Assembly (NCBI RefSeq): GCF_004343035.1
Contig: NZ_SMCQ01000002.1
Coordinates: 173,820 to 237,819, forward strand
Origin: Longibaculum muris
Lineage (GTDB): Bacteria; Bacillota_I; Bacilli_A; Erysipelotrichales; Coprobacillaceae
Direction of reading: 5' to 3'
Length of the DNA: 64,000 bases
Shown: positions 38,599 through 47,808 of the stretch, piece by piece
Numbering within the stretch: position 1 is the stretch's first letter
Layout of the letters: every line of letters begins with the position of its first letter
Translations under genes and position numbers: made by a program
The notes under the pieces: generated by a model
What the model was told of the DNA's origin: nothing
Database searches by the model: none
The model's input: the letters and a program-made list of their open reading frames with translations, nothing else

Positions 38599-39403
38599 AT
38601 AAAATATGTTCTTGAATAAATTTACCAATTCCATCATGATTATTATCATCCGTGATATAATCAGCAACACTCTTTGTTTTATCACTACCATTTGCCATAG
38701 CAACACCAACACCAGCATTAAGTGTCATATCATAATCATTATCTGCATCTCCAAATGTACATAATTGTTCCATTGTCAAACCATGCATTTTCATAACTTC
38801 TTCTAAACCATGTGTTTTTGTCACTCTTGGATCCATATATTCATATAAAACACTTGCCGTTTTTAATGAAGATGATTTGAATTTATCATTTGAGAATGTT
38901 TGACTTCTTTCAATGACTTTATCCATATAATCCTCATCACAAACAATAATTAATTTTGGTTTAGGTTCTTTTAAGAATTCATCAAAATCAGTAACTTGAT
39001 AAGGAACTTTATCAGCAGTTGCCAGCATTTGAATATGACGATCATCTTTTGGAGCAAATAAGATACCATCATAAGGAATTGCAAAGTTTAAATCCATTCC
39101 TTCATAATGTTTCATAATATCTTTAATTAATTCTCCATCTAATGGATAACTTGATTTTTCAACATTTAAAACATAATCATAAATTTCAGCTCCACCTGTT
39201 CCAACAATCGAATCAACTAAACCTTCAATACCCCATTCTTTTAATAATGTTTGAACACTATTCACATCACGACCCGTTGATAAACCAAATAAAATTCCTT
39301 TTTCTCTTGCTGCTTTAATCATTTCAATTGTAAATGGTGAAACAACTTGTTCACTTGTTAGTAATGTCCCATCCACATCACACATAATTGCTTTAATATC
39401 CAT
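38597..39403 (-). CDS. Cof-type HAD phosphatase
   Basis: 268 residues after GGGAGGG. Motif I 'IMCDVDGTLLTSEQVV' at residues 5-20; motif II 'GLSTGRDVNSVQTLL'; motifs III/IV 'KTHGLEEVMKMHGL' and 'CTFGDADNDYDMTLNAGVGV' near residues 205-235. A C2-type cap occupies the middle. It belongs to the Cof/YidA group of sugar-phosphate or cofactor phosphatases. Convergent with cysK and transcribed alone. Confidence 0.9.
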   Translation of the reverse strand: MDIKAIMCDVDGTLLTSEQVVSPFTIEMIKAAREKGILFGLSTGRDVNSVQTLLKEWGIEGLVDSIVGTGGAEIYDYVLNVEKSSYPLDGELIKDIMKHYEGMDLNFAIPYDGILFAPKDDRHIQMLATADKVPYQVTDFDEFLKEPKPKLIIVCDEDYMDKVIERSQTFSNDKFKSSSLKTASVLYEYMDPRVTKTHGLEEVMKMHGLTMEQLCTFGDADNDYDMTLNAGVGVAMANGSDKTKSVADYITDDNNHDGIGKFIQEHIL

Positions 39404-39525
39404 TTTCTTTCCCTCCTATGTTCCTATCATATAACAAAAGAATATACTCACTCAATTCAATCATTATAAATTGAAAAAATATTACGTTTTTTTTATTTAT
39501 AAATCAGTAAAAAAATAATTTTTTA

Positions 39526-40383
39526 TCATTTTTCACTATTTTCTCTGATGACTTGATAGTATTCTAATTTCTTTTGTAAGAAATAATCATAATCTAATTC
39601 AAAATAACAAGTATATAAAACATCTAATATATAAAGTAAAGAAAGTCTTGTTGAATAAGATGATATTTTATGATAATGATCTTCATGTGAACTCATAAAT
39701 AATTGATAGTCAATATGCGTATTAATAGGATGATATTCAGTTGAAGATATTAATAAAATTGGTGTTTTATTTTGATTTAATATAGCAGGTAAAATAGGTG
39801 ATAAGATACCTCTCCCGCCAAAGGAAATAATAATAGCAAAATGAGTCTTATCACTTGATGAAGCACTTAAACGTTGACGATACTCATCAATTGGCACATT
39901 GACAATAACCCCGATTTCTTGCATTTGAAATTGAAAGTTTAAGGCAAAAGGAACATTCCCTGCAGATGTATAAATATCTATAAATTTAGCTTTTTTCATA
40001 GCATTTACAGCATGTTTTAATTGATCTAATTGAAATAGTTCAAATGTTGAATCAATTGTTTGTTTATAATCAGCTTTTAAATTATTCATCATTTCAAAAT
40101 GAGTTTGATTTTGTTGAATTGGAAAATTAAAATCAATATTTTCATTTTCTTTTAAATAGCTTTCTATTGAACCAGATATCCTGACTTTTAATTCAGATAA
40201 ACCTGATAAATTTAATTTCTCACATAATCTATAGATACTAGATGTTGAAACATAACATTCTTGACTGATTTGTTTTGTATTCATCTCTAAGAACTGTTGA
40301 GGATGTTTTAAAATAAATTCTACGATAGCTTTTTCACTATTGGTTAAATCTTTTGTCACTTTTAATAATGCAAATATATTCAT
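39526..40383 (-). CDS. RpiR-family regulator with SIS domain
   Basis: 285 residues from the ATG at 40383 (AAGAGGTG upstream); a GTG three codons earlier is less well placed. N-terminal helix-turn-helix 'NTKQISQECYVSTSSIYRLC' and 'EKLNLSGLSELKVRISGSIE' at residues about 35-75. The SIS (sugar isomerase) domain spans residues 120-240 with 'FIDIYTSAGNVPFALNFQ' and 'FAIIISFGGRGILSPIL'. Members sense phosphosugars. No PTS or sugar operon is adjacent, so the target is unknown. Confidence 0.88.
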   Translation of the reverse strand: MNIFALLKVTKDLTNSEKAIVEFILKHPQQFLEMNTKQISQECYVSTSSIYRLCEKLNLSGLSELKVRISGSIESYLKENENIDFNFPIQQNQTHFEMMNNLKADYKQTIDSTFELFQLDQLKHAVNAMKKAKFIDIYTSAGNVPFALNFQFQMQEIGVIVNVPIDEYRQRLSASSSDKTHFAIIISFGGRGILSPILPAILNQNKTPILLISSTEYHPINTHIDYQLFMSSHEDHYHKISSYSTRLSLLYILDVLYTCYFELDYDYFLQKKLEYYQVIRENSEK

Positions 40384-40424
40384 GATTTTCACCTCTTGGT
40401 TCTATTTTAACATTAAAACCAAAA

Positions 40425-40448
40425 GAAAAAAATGCTATAAAAGCATTT
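40425..40448 (-). terminator. Terminator of the rubrerythrin gene
   Basis: Minus-strand AAATGCT/AGCATTT stem with a 5-base loop followed by a T run. Confidence 0.8.
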
Positions 40449-41037
40449 ATTTCATAAAAGGTGCATATTCTAAACGAATAAAATATCCTTGATCATGTTG
40501 ACATACTGGACATTTTTCTGGAACTTGAGTTCCTTCAAAAATAAACCCACAATTTAAACATGTCCATTGAACCGATGAAGAAGAATGATAAAGTTCATTG
40601 TTTTCCATCCAAGTTGCTAGTTGTCCAAAACGATCACCATGTGTTTTTTCAATTTCCGCAATGTTTTGAAAATCTTGAGCAACTTTTAAGAATCCTTCCT
40701 GCGAAGCGACTTCAGCAAATTTTTGATAAACATCTTCATATTCTTCATATTCATTATGCTTTGCATAATCTAATAAAGTTTTCACATCTTTAGAAATATC
40801 AATAGGATATCCACCATCAATAAAAATTGTTTCACCAGCCATAGCCTCTAAATGATTATAAAAGATTTCAGCATGTTCTTTTTCTTGACTAGCTGTAAAT
40901 AAAAACACATCACCTATCATATGATGCCCTTGTTTAATGGCTTCACCAGCAGCAAATGTATAACGATTTCTCGCTTGGGATTCACCTGCAAAAGCACGCA
41001 TTAAATTTTCTTTTGTTTGACTTTCTTCAAATTTCAT
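40447..41037 (-). CDS. Rubrerythrin
   Basis: 196 residues after AAAGGAGG. Residues 1-145 form a ferritin-like four-helix bundle with the diiron ligands in 'AFAGESQARNRYTFAAGEA', 'TASQEKEHAEIFYNHLEAM' and 'AEIEKTHGDRF'. Residues 158-190 are a rubredoxin-type iron site, 'CLNCGFIFEGTQVPEKCPVC'. It reduces hydrogen peroxide in anaerobes using electrons from rubredoxin/NADH. Transcribed from its own region, downstream of the his operon terminator. Confidence 0.95.
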   Translation of the reverse strand: MKFEESQTKENLMRAFAGESQARNRYTFAAGEAIKQGHHMIGDVFLFTASQEKEHAEIFYNHLEAMAGETIFIDGGYPIDISKDVKTLLDYAKHNEYEEYEDVYQKFAEVASQEGFLKVAQDFQNIAEIEKTHGDRFGQLATWMENNELYHSSSSVQWTCLNCGFIFEGTQVPEKCPVCQHDQGYFIRLEYAPFMK

Positions 41038-41075
41038 CTGATAAATCCTCCTTTAACATTTGTAGTATAAACAAT

Positions 41076-41113
41076 AAAAAAAGAATTATTCGTTCGATTG
41101 AACAAAATAATTC
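41076..41113 (-). terminator. Terminator of the histidine operon
   Basis: Minus-strand stem GAATTATT/AATAATTC with an inner GTTC/GAAC extension and loop AATC, followed by seven T. Confidence 0.85.
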
Positions 41114-41129
41114 GCTTTTATAATAAACC

Positions 41130-41363
41130 TTATGAAATTGAATCATAATATTGTTTTTCCTTATGATTAATCAAAAAAACAATAATGATAATACATATAA
41201 CAGGTTCCCCAATCATTAATGTCATAGCATTGAAGAAATTACAACAAATAGCACTCTTACAAATCATTTCTATAAGCGGAAAAATTGTTCCATAATGAAT
41301 AAATACCGATATGATTAATAATCCCATCAATAACAGCGTATATTTTATAACTATATTTTTCAT
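41130..41363 (-). CDS. Small two-helix membrane protein coupled to hisIE
   Basis: 77 residues. The stop of hisIE and this start share one base (TAATG), so translation is probably coupled. Two hydrophobic segments: 'YTLLLMGLLIISVFIHYG' (residues 8-25) and 'EPVICIIIIVFLINHKEKQ' (53-71). Between them lies a short cysteine-rich loop 'CKSAICCNFF'. No known family recognised. Last gene of the his operon, ahead of its terminator. Whether it has a histidine-related role is unknown; it could be a transport accessory or a chance hitch-hiker. Confidence 0.65.
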   Translation of the reverse strand: MKNIVIKYTLLLMGLLIISVFIHYGTIFPLIEMICKSAICCNFFNAMTLMIGEPVICIIIIVFLINHKEKQYYDSIS

Positions 41364-42007
41364 TAATATTCGCCTCTTTGATGAAAATCTTTTTTATTAC
41401 CAGCGATTTGATGACGTTCAGATAATTTCTTTTCAATATCCTCAACTTGAATACCTTGTTGAAACATCAATACAAACGTATGGTAAAACAAATCACTAAT
41501 TTCTCCGATTAATTCTTCTTTATCATTATTTTTAGCAGCAATAATGGTTTCACTTGCTTCCTCACCAACTTTTTTACAAATCTTATCAACCCCTTGATCT
41601 AATAAATAATTGGTATATGATTTTTCAATAGGATGAACATGACGATCAGCAATCACATCATATAAATCATGAAAAATATTTTGTGAAAAATGATAAGGCA
41701 ACACTTCATTAAAGAAACAAGAATAACATCCTGTATGACAAGCAGCTCCAATTTGTTCAACATAAATCAATAATGTATCCTCATCACAATCTAAATACAT
41801 ACCTTTAATATATTGAAAATGTCCTGATGTTTCTCCTTTATGCCATAATTCACCACGTGAGCGTGAATAATAATAAGTTTCTTTTGTTTTAAGCATTCTT
41901 TCATAAGCTTCTTCATTAACATAAGCTAACATTAATACTTGTTTTGTTTGATAGTCCTGAACAATCGCAGGAACTAATCCATTTCCTTTTTCAAAATCCG
42001 GTCTCAT
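41363..42007 (-). CDS. hisIE: Bifunctional HisI/HisE (phosphoribosyl-AMP cyclohydrolase / PR-ATP pyrophosphohydrolase)
   Basis: 214 residues. The HisI half (1-110) has '[18 protein letters not shown]' and the metal ligands '[20 protein letters not shown]' with 'TGCYSC'. The HisE half (115-214) has '[20 protein letters not shown]' and '[17 protein letters not shown]'. Catalyses steps 2 and 3 of histidine synthesis. Overlaps hisF by 4 bases (ATGA) and the downstream small gene by one base. Confidence 0.95.
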   Translation of the reverse strand: MRPDFEKGNGLVPAIVQDYQTKQVLMLAYVNEEAYERMLKTKETYYYSRSRGELWHKGETSGHFQYIKGMYLDCDEDTLLIYVEQIGAACHTGCYSCFFNEVLPYHFSQNIFHDLYDVIADRHVHPIEKSYTNYLLDQGVDKICKKVGEEASETIIAAKNNDKEELIGEISDLFYHTFVLMFQQGIQVEDIEKKLSERHQIAGNKKDFHQRGEY

Positions 42008-42771
42008 ATATTTCTCCTTACTGGTATATTATGTTTTACACATTCTTCTTTGACTTGATCAATTGTTGCTTCACCATAATGGAACAATGAAGCCGCTAAA
42101 GCCCCATCACAATTGGTCTTTTCAAAAACTTCAACAATATCTTCTTTGTCGCCACATCCCCCACTTGCGATAACAGGGATAGACACAGCATCAATTACAG
42201 CTTTTAACATTTCAATATCAAAGCCATCGCGTGTTCCATCACGATCCATTGAAGTCAATAAAATTTCACCGGCTCCTAAAGCTTCACATTGTTTAACCCA
42301 TTCAATAAGATCTAAACCAGTGTTCTCTCTCCCACCAGCAATATACACATCATAGCCACTCTTATCAGCTCTTTTTTTAGCGTCCACAGCGACAACCACA
42401 CATTGAACTCCAAATTCATCAGAAGCTTCTTTAATCAATTGAGGATTCTTAATCGCTGCTGAATTGACAGAAACTTTATCAGCACCACTTGATAAAATCA
42501 TACGAAAATCATCAATTGTACGGATACCTCCCCCAACTGTCAAAGGAATAGATAATTCACTTGCCCCTCTTTGAATCAAATCCTTAATAATATCACGCTT
42601 TTCATAAGTTGCAGTAATATCCAAAAAGACCACTTCATCAGCACATTGTTGATCATAACGTTTGGCAATTTCAATTGGATCACCAACATCCTGTAAACCA
42701 ACAAAATTCACACCCTTAACAACTTTACCATCTTTAATATCTAAACATGGGATGATTCTTTTTGCAAGCAT
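42004..42771 (-). CDS. hisF: Imidazole glycerol phosphate synthase, cyclase subunit
   Basis: 255 residues, (beta/alpha)8 barrel. The catalytic aspartates lie in '[19 protein letters not shown]' (residues 5-23) and '[18 protein letters not shown]' near residue 130; '[13 protein letters not shown]' binds substrate phosphate. It works with HisH to make IGP and AICAR. The start lies 31 bases inside the 3' end of hisA and is preceded by AAGAGGTG. Confidence 0.96.
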   Translation of the reverse strand: MLAKRIIPCLDIKDGKVVKGVNFVGLQDVGDPIEIAKRYDQQCADEVVFLDITATYEKRDIIKDLIQRGASELSIPLTVGGGIRTIDDFRMILSSGADKVSVNSAAIKNPQLIKEASDEFGVQCVVVAVDAKKRADKSGYDVYIAGGRENTGLDLIEWVKQCEALGAGEILLTSMDRDGTRDGFDIEMLKAVIDAVSIPVIASGGCGDKEDIVEVFEKTNCDGALAASLFHYGEATIDQVKEECVKHNIPVRRNI

Positions 42772-43478
42772 GATATCACCTCTTTCAAATCAATTTTTCC
42801 TTCATAATAAGCCTTACCAACAATACATCCATAATAACCTAATGCATTCACACGATAAATATCGTCAGCATCTTTAATTCCACCAGAAACAACAAACTTG
42901 ATTGAACTATGTTCAAAAATATCTTGATACAAATCATAGGATGGTCCACTCAATGTTCCATCTTTAGATATATCTGTACAAACAATATATTGAACTCCGA
43001 TATTTTCAAGTTCCTTTAAAAAATCTAAATAATGTGTCTTGGTTTGAACAAGCCATCCTGAAGTTGCAACATAACCATCTTTGACATCAACACCTACAAC
43101 AATTCGTTCTGATCCATATTTTTGAATAGCAGTTTTTAAAAATTCGGGATTTTCAATGGCTGCGGTTCCTAAAATCACACGATCAATTCCAATTTGATCT
43201 AAATAAAGATCAACGGTTTGCATATCACGGATTCCTCCACCAAGTTCCATAGGTATGGATAAAACATTTCTGATTTTTTGAATCGTTTCAAGATTAGTTG
43301 TTGTACCTTCCTTTGCGCCATCTAAATCAACAACATGGAGATAATCAGCACCCATTTTTTCAAAGTTTAAAGCAATATCTTCAGGTGAAGAAGAATAAAT
43401 TGTCTTTTGTAAATAATCTCCTTTATACAAACGGACCGCTTGTCCATCTTTTAAATCTATAGCTGGTATTAAAATCAT
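42741..43478 (-). CDS. hisA: ProFAR isomerase
   Basis: 245 residues. First catalytic Asp in '[19 protein letters not shown]'; second in '[19 protein letters not shown]'; phosphate sites '[11 protein letters not shown]' and '[13 protein letters not shown]'. Isomerises ProFAR to PRFAR, step 4 of the pathway. Overlaps hisH by 4 bases (ATGA) and hisF by 31 bases. Confidence 0.96.
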   Translation of the reverse strand: MILIPAIDLKDGQAVRLYKGDYLQKTIYSSSPEDIALNFEKMGADYLHVVDLDGAKEGTTTNLETIQKIRNVLSIPMELGGGIRDMQTVDLYLDQIGIDRVILGTAAIENPEFLKTAIQKYGSERIVVGVDVKDGYVATSGWLVQTKTHYLDFLKELENIGVQYIVCTDISKDGTLSGPSYDLYQDIFEHSSIKFVVSGGIKDADDIYRVNALGYYGCIVGKAYYEGKIDLKEVISCLQKESSHV

Positions 43479-44080
43479 TGAATCATCTCCTTAAAGGCAA
43501 GTAGAATTTGTTTTCCGACTTCACCACTTTTTTCAGGATGGAACTGACATCCCATCACATTATCTTTAGCTACAATAGCAGTGATTTTTGAATCACCATA
43601 CTCACAATAAGCCACAAGTTCTTTCTCACAAGGATAAGCCATATATGAATGAACAAAATAAACATAATCTTTTTCTTTTATATTTTTAAGTAAAGGATGT
43701 TTTTTGGCAAAACACAGTTCATTCCATCCCATATGAGGAATTTTCGCATTGACCTGCATTAACTTCACTTCACCCTTTAAAAAACCTAATCCTTTCGTCA
43801 ATTTCACTTCTTGACCTTGTTCAAAAAGAATCTGCATTCCTAAACAAATCCCTAAAATAGGAACACCAGCTGCCTTTCTTTCTTTTAAAATATCAATCAA
43901 ATCATACTTTTTAAGATTTTCCATAGCAACTGGGAAAGTCCCAACTCCTGGTAATACAATCCCATCGGCTTGAGAGATGACATCATGATCACGACTTACT
44001 ATAGTCTTTACCCCAATACGCTCAAAAGCATTTTGAACACTTTTCAGATTTCCTATATTATAATCAATAATAACAACCAT
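43475..44080 (-). CDS. hisH: Imidazole glycerol phosphate synthase, glutaminase subunit
   Basis: 201 residues from the ATG at 44080. AAAGGAGGG lies 7 bases upstream, and longer in-frame starts are not supported by it. Class I amidotransferase triad: Cys in 'ILGICLGMQILFEQG' near residue 80 and His/Glu in 'GCQFHPEKSGEVG'. Supplies ammonia to HisF. Gap of 13 bases from hisB. Confidence 0.95.
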   Translation of the reverse strand: MVVIIDYNIGNLKSVQNAFERIGVKTIVSRDHDVISQADGIVLPGVGTFPVAMENLKKYDLIDILKERKAAGVPILGICLGMQILFEQGQEVKLTKGLGFLKGEVKLMQVNAKIPHMGWNELCFAKKHPLLKNIKEKDYVYFVHSYMAYPCEKELVAYCEYGDSKITAIVAKDNVMGCQFHPEKSGEVGKQILLAFKEMIQ

Positions 44081-44093
44081 ACTCATCCCTCCT

Positions 44094-44681
44094 TTATAAA
44101 AGACCTTTGGATGAAACAATCAGATCTTTATTTTTTTCATCAATCATGACTGCTTGCTTTAATGCTCTAGCAAAGCTTTTAAACATTGCTTCAATAATAT
44201 GATGAGTATTTTCACCATAGGATTCATTGATATGAAGTGTCATCAAAGCATGATCACTCACAGCTTTAAAAAATTCCTTAGTCATTTCTGTCTCATAGTT
44301 ACCAAGCATCATCATAGGAAGTGTTGCATGATAAACAAGATAAGGTCGACCACTTAAATCAAGAGTTGTAGTGACTAAAGCTTCATCCATTGGAATAGTC
44401 ATTTGTCCATAGCGCATAATTCCTTTTTTATCACCTAAAGCTTGTAATAGACAATCTCCAAAAACAATTCCTAAATCTTCAATAGTATGATGACTATCAA
44501 CTTTTAAATCACCAACACATTTCACTTTTATATCAAATACACTATGAAAAGCTAGTAATTCAAACATGTGGTCCATAAAACCAACCCCTGTATCAATCTC
44601 AGCTTGACCACGACCATCAAGATTTAACTCCATAACAATCTTTGTTTCTTTGGTTTCTCGATTGATTGAACTTGTACGCAT
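44094..44681 (-). CDS. hisB: Imidazoleglycerol-phosphate dehydratase (monofunctional)
   Basis: 195 residues from the ATG at 44681, which follows the hisD stop by one base; GAGGAG within the hisD end serves as ribosome site. Metal-binding repeats 'DSHHTIEDLGIVFG' and 'NTHHIIEAMFKSFARAL', plus 'GVGFMDHMFELLAFHS'. There is no N-terminal HAD phosphatase domain, so histidinol-phosphatase activity must come from another gene. Confidence 0.95.
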   Translation of the reverse strand: MRTSSINRETKETKIVMELNLDGRGQAEIDTGVGFMDHMFELLAFHSVFDIKVKCVGDLKVDSHHTIEDLGIVFGDCLLQALGDKKGIMRYGQMTIPMDEALVTTTLDLSGRPYLVYHATLPMMMLGNYETEMTKEFFKAVSDHALMTLHINESYGENTHHIIEAMFKSFARALKQAVMIDEKNKDLIVSSKGLL

Positions 44682-44682
44682 C

Positions 44683-45981
44683 TTACTCCTCCTCAAATCT
44701 GACTGCTACACTATTGGCATGTGCATCAAGACCTTCTAATTTTGCAAACTTCACAACATCATCTTTAAATGTTGATAAAACTTGTTTTGGATAATAACTA
44801 TATGACGAATATTTAACAAAATCATAAACTCCTAAAGCACTATAGAATTTAGCTGTTCCTCCAGTTGGTAAAACATGGTTTGTTCCTGACATATAATCAC
44901 CTAATGGTTCTGGAGTATATTCACCTAAAAAGATAGAGCCAGCATTATGAATAAGCGGTAAAGTATTGAGTGGATTTTCAACCAAGACTTCTAAATGTTC
45001 TGGTGCTAGATAATTAGAAACTTCAAAAGCTTCTTCAATACTGTCTACCAAAATCGCTCCCCCATAATTGGCAAGGGATTCTTCAATAATTTCTGTTCTT
45101 GATAAATAAGCCATTTGTCTTTGTAACTCTTGATTCACCTCATCCACCAATGCAGGACATGTTGTAACTAAAATGGCACTAGCTAACTTATCATGTTCAG
45201 CTTGACTCATTAAATCAGCAGCAATATATTTTGGATTGGCCTTTTCATCAGCAACAATCAAAATTTCACTAGGACCTGCCACCATATCAATATCTACCAT
45301 GCCATAACAATTCTTTTTTGCTGTCGCAACATAAATATTTCCTGGTCCTACAATTTTATCAACTTTTGGAATCGTATTTGTTCCAACTGCCACAGCAGCA
45401 ACCCCTTGTGCTCCACCAACTTTATAAATTGTTTCAATTCCACAAACATAAGCCGCCGCTAAAATTGTTGGATTCACTTTTCCATCTTCTTTGACTGGTG
45501 TGATAATCACCAAATTTTTAACCCCTGCAAGTTTAGCAGGAATGGCATTCATCATGACTGTAGAAGGATAAGTTGCCGTTCCTCCAGGTACATATAAAGC
45601 AATATTTTCTAAACCTCTAACAATTTGTCCCATCATAACTCCGTTTTCTTTATAAACTGACCATGATTTATCAACCTGATGTTTATGAAAATCTGTAATT
45701 TGTTGTTTTGTACGCTCTAAGATACGCATAAAATCTTTACCAACTTCAGATACTCCTTCTAAAATTTCTTTCTTTGTCACAATCAATTCCTTTGGATCTT
45801 CAATCATGAACCCATCAAATTTACGACAATATTTCATCAAGGCCTTATCCCCATTTTTTTTCACATCATCAATAATACTATCAACAGCTTCACTGACTTG
45901 TTTTGAAATATCAGCTTTACGTGATGAAAATTTTGCAGCAATATCTTCATAATTTCCTTTAAAATCTAATGTCTTTAACAT
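44683..45981 (-). CDS. hisD: Histidinol dehydrogenase
   Basis: 432 residues after GGGGAGG. 'VPGGTATYPSTVMMNAIPAK' and 'KVGGAQGVAAVAVGTNTIPK' form the nucleotide region. The zinc/catalytic residues are in 'LMSQAEHDKLASAILVT', 'LAPEHLEVLVEN' and 'GDYMSGTNHVLPTGG'. Oxidises histidinol to histidine with two NAD+. Gap of 3 bases from hisG. Confidence 0.96.
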   Translation of the reverse strand: MLKTLDFKGNYEDIAAKFSSRKADISKQVSEAVDSIIDDVKKNGDKALMKYCRKFDGFMIEDPKELIVTKKEILEGVSEVGKDFMRILERTKQQITDFHKHQVDKSWSVYKENGVMMGQIVRGLENIALYVPGGTATYPSTVMMNAIPAKLAGVKNLVIITPVKEDGKVNPTILAAAYVCGIETIYKVGGAQGVAAVAVGTNTIPKVDKIVGPGNIYVATAKKNCYGMVDIDMVAGPSEILIVADEKANPKYIAADLMSQAEHDKLASAILVTTCPALVDEVNQELQRQMAYLSRTEIIEESLANYGGAILVDSIEEAFEVSNYLAPEHLEVLVENPLNTLPLIHNAGSIFLGEYTPEPLGDYMSGTNHVLPTGGTAKFYSALGVYDFVKYSSYSYYPKQVLSTFKDDVVKFAKLEGLDAHANSVAVRFEEE

Positions 45982-45984
45982 CTT

Positions 45985-46605
45985 TTATTCCTCCCCATTT
46001 AATCGATCTATCATTTTAAAAATTTCATCTTTTTTAAATTTTAAACTCACTTTATTCACAATCATTTTGGTTGAAATATCACTAATCTTTTCAATCACTT
46101 CCAACCCATTGGCTTTCAGTGTTGAACCTGTCTCAACAATATCAACAATCGCATCACTCAATCCAACTACTGGTCCTAATTCCACTGAACCTTCAAGTTT
46201 AATAATTTCCACATCTTCTTGTTTAGAATTAAAATATTCTTTTGCGACTTTTGTATATTTTGAAGCAATGCGTTTACGACGATGGAACTCTTTAGTTTTA
46301 TATTCTGGATAGGCTGCCACAGCAAAATAACACTTTCCAATATTTAAATCCAACATATCATAATAATCATGAAAATCACTTTCATCTAAAGTATCCTGTC
46401 CAACAAAACCAATATCTACAATCCCATGTTCTAAGAAAGTCAAAACATCATTGGCTTTGCCAAAAATCATTGATAAACCATCATTTGTTTCAATCAATAA
46501 TTCACGATCTTTATGAATAATGGGATCCATATCATAACCACGACTTTGTAAAAGCTGACAAACTTGTTTTTCAATACGTCCTTTAGTAATTGCAATTTTA
46601 ATCAT
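45985..46605 (-). CDS. hisG: ATP phosphoribosyltransferase, short catalytic form
   Basis: 206 residues from the ATG at 46605 (AAGGAAGGTG upstream); the start overlaps the hisZ stop by 8 bases. '[20 protein letters not shown]' at the N terminus, '[14 protein letters not shown]' and the PRPP loop '[19 protein letters not shown]' near residue 155. It is the short HisG form lacking the C-terminal regulatory domain, and so needs HisZ, encoded just upstream. First committed step of the pathway. Confidence 0.96.
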   Translation of the reverse strand: MIKIAITKGRIEKQVCQLLQSRGYDMDPIIHKDRELLIETNDGLSMIFGKANDVLTFLEHGIVDIGFVGQDTLDESDFHDYYDMLDLNIGKCYFAVAAYPEYKTKEFHRRKRIASKYTKVAKEYFNSKQEDVEIIKLEGSVELGPVVGLSDAIVDIVETGSTLKANGLEVIEKISDISTKMIVNKVSLKFKKDEIFKMIDRLNGEE

Positions 46606-47566
46606 GACTTTCACCTTCCTTTTCTAAAGCATTTAAAATATGACTTAAATCATAACTAAATCCAATGGCTGGAACATCCTTATGAAAATGATTCATTAAA
46701 CGATCATATCTTCCCCCATTGATAATTGTTTCAGCACTATAAGGTGAATATCCTTTAATCATAATTCCAGTATAATATTTCATACTTGGTGTCATTGCTA
46801 AATCAAAACTAAAGACATCTTTGTTATTGAGATGATTATATAGATTTTCTAATTCTTTAAGTGCAGCTTTGAGTTCTTCATCTTGAATAATAGCAATCAT
46901 CTTTTTTAGGATATCAATATCTCCAAAACATCTTGGTAATTGAATCAATAAATCTTTCAGTGGACTTTGAATCTGTTTTTTCTCAATCAATTTTTTGATT
47001 GCTGAAAGATCACGCTTTTTTAAGATATCAACAAACGATTCATCATCAACCAACTTTAAAAGCCGATGATAAAACTTGGCTGAACTCATTTCAATCTTGA
47101 TATCTTTTAACTGTAAAGAAGATAAAGTCTCTTGAATCACTTGTAAACACTCAATATCGCCTTCATAACCAGCTTTCCCTAATAACTCAACACCAGCCTG
47201 AAAAAATTCACTACTTCTTCCTTTATGACGTTTTTCTTTACGATAAACTTTTCCAAAATAACAATATCTTTTTTCACCTTGTTCTTTTTTACTACTATAT
47301 AAACGAGCAAGTGGAACAGTAAAGTCTGTACGTAAAGCCACTCTCTTGCCTTCATAATTAATATATTGGAACATCTTTTCTTCTTCAATGCCTATATCCA
47401 TATCATTGTATAAATCAACATATTCAAATGATGGCATCAAAACCTCTAAATACCCATTTTTAACAAAAACCTGTCTCAAATCATTTTCAATTGTTCTTAA
47501 AGTTGCGACATTATCCATAATCGCATCAATACTTTCTTCTGGTATCAAATATTTAAATTCTTCCAT
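46598..47566 (-). CDS. hisZ: ATP phosphoribosyltransferase regulatory subunit
   Basis: 322 residues from the ATG at 47566 (AGGAGGGG upstream). A longer reading from 47599 would run through the attenuator terminator and is rejected. Class II histidyl-tRNA synthetase-like: '[17 protein letters not shown]' and '[20 protein letters not shown]' (motif 2 region), '[14 protein letters not shown]' near the end. No anticodon-binding domain. It forms the active complex with short HisG and confers histidine feedback. First structural gene after the leader. Confidence 0.94.
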   Translation of the reverse strand: MEEFKYLIPEESIDAIMDNVATLRTIENDLRQVFVKNGYLEVLMPSFEYVDLYNDMDIGIEEEKMFQYINYEGKRVALRTDFTVPLARLYSSKKEQGEKRYCYFGKVYRKEKRHKGRSSEFFQAGVELLGKAGYEGDIECLQVIQETLSSLQLKDIKIEMSSAKFYHRLLKLVDDESFVDILKKRDLSAIKKLIEKKQIQSPLKDLLIQLPRCFGDIDILKKMIAIIQDEELKAALKELENLYNHLNNKDVFSFDLAMTPSMKYYTGIMIKGYSPYSAETIINGGRYDRLMNHFHKDVPAIGFSYDLSHILNALEKEGESHD

Positions 47567-47580
47567 ATTTCCCCTCCTAT

Positions 47581-47675
47581 AAAAAAAGACGAGTCCCAAT
47601 GACTCGTCAATATCTTTAAGTCATTAGATACACCCATTTATGTATATGCAAAATGGGCTGTATCAATCACTCGAT
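47581..47675 (-). promoter_or_regulatory. His operon attenuator: pause hairpin, antiterminator and terminator
   Basis: Downstream of the leader peptide the minus-strand RNA can form three hairpins. One is a strong hairpin, GATACA and CCCATTT pairing with AAATGGG and TGTATC (47627-47664). The second is an antiterminator, AATGACT (47619-47625) with AGTCATT (47598-47604). The third is a terminator, GACGAGTC/GACTCGTC (47588-47608), followed by seven T. The antiterminator and terminator share bases 47598-47608 and so exclude each other. Ribosome stalling at the His codons would decide which forms. The exact role of the first hairpin was not worked out by folding. Confidence 0.85.
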
Positions 47676-47681
47676 ATAACC

Positions 47682-47735
47682 CTACTTGTACCAATGATGG
47701 TGATGTAATTTTGATTTTAAAATTGTATTTTTCAT
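47682..47735 (-). CDS. hisL: His operon leader peptide with four consecutive His codons (17 aa)
   Basis: ATG at 47735 with TGAGGTGG just upstream, then 'MKNTILKSKLHHHHWYK' and a TAG stop. Four adjacent histidine codons (CAT CAC CAT CAT) at positions 11-14 sit immediately before a terminator/antiterminator region and the hisZ gene. This is the classical arrangement of a transcription-attenuation leader. The product itself has no other function. Too short for ordinary ORF calling. Confidence 0.88.
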   Translation of the reverse strand: MKNTILKSKLHHHHWYK

Positions 47736-47784
47736 AAATACCACCTCATTTTTTACCATTTTAACATATTTTCAAATATAATAA

Positions 47785-47807
47785 AAGAACTTTTTAAAAA
47801 AGTTCTT
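47785..47807 (-). terminator. Terminator of the DUF89 gene
   Basis: Minus-strand inverted repeat AAGAACTTTTT/AAAAAGTTCTT followed by a short T/A run, right after the stop. The his promoter must lie between here and the leader peptide (47741-47784). A TAAAAT there is a weak -10 candidate, with no clear -35. Confidence 0.65.
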
Positions 47808-47808
47808 A

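Noticed and set aside
47566..47599. Longer hisZ start at 47599
   Set aside because: It would place the start codon in the attenuator terminator loop, upstream of the AGGAGGGG ribosome site.
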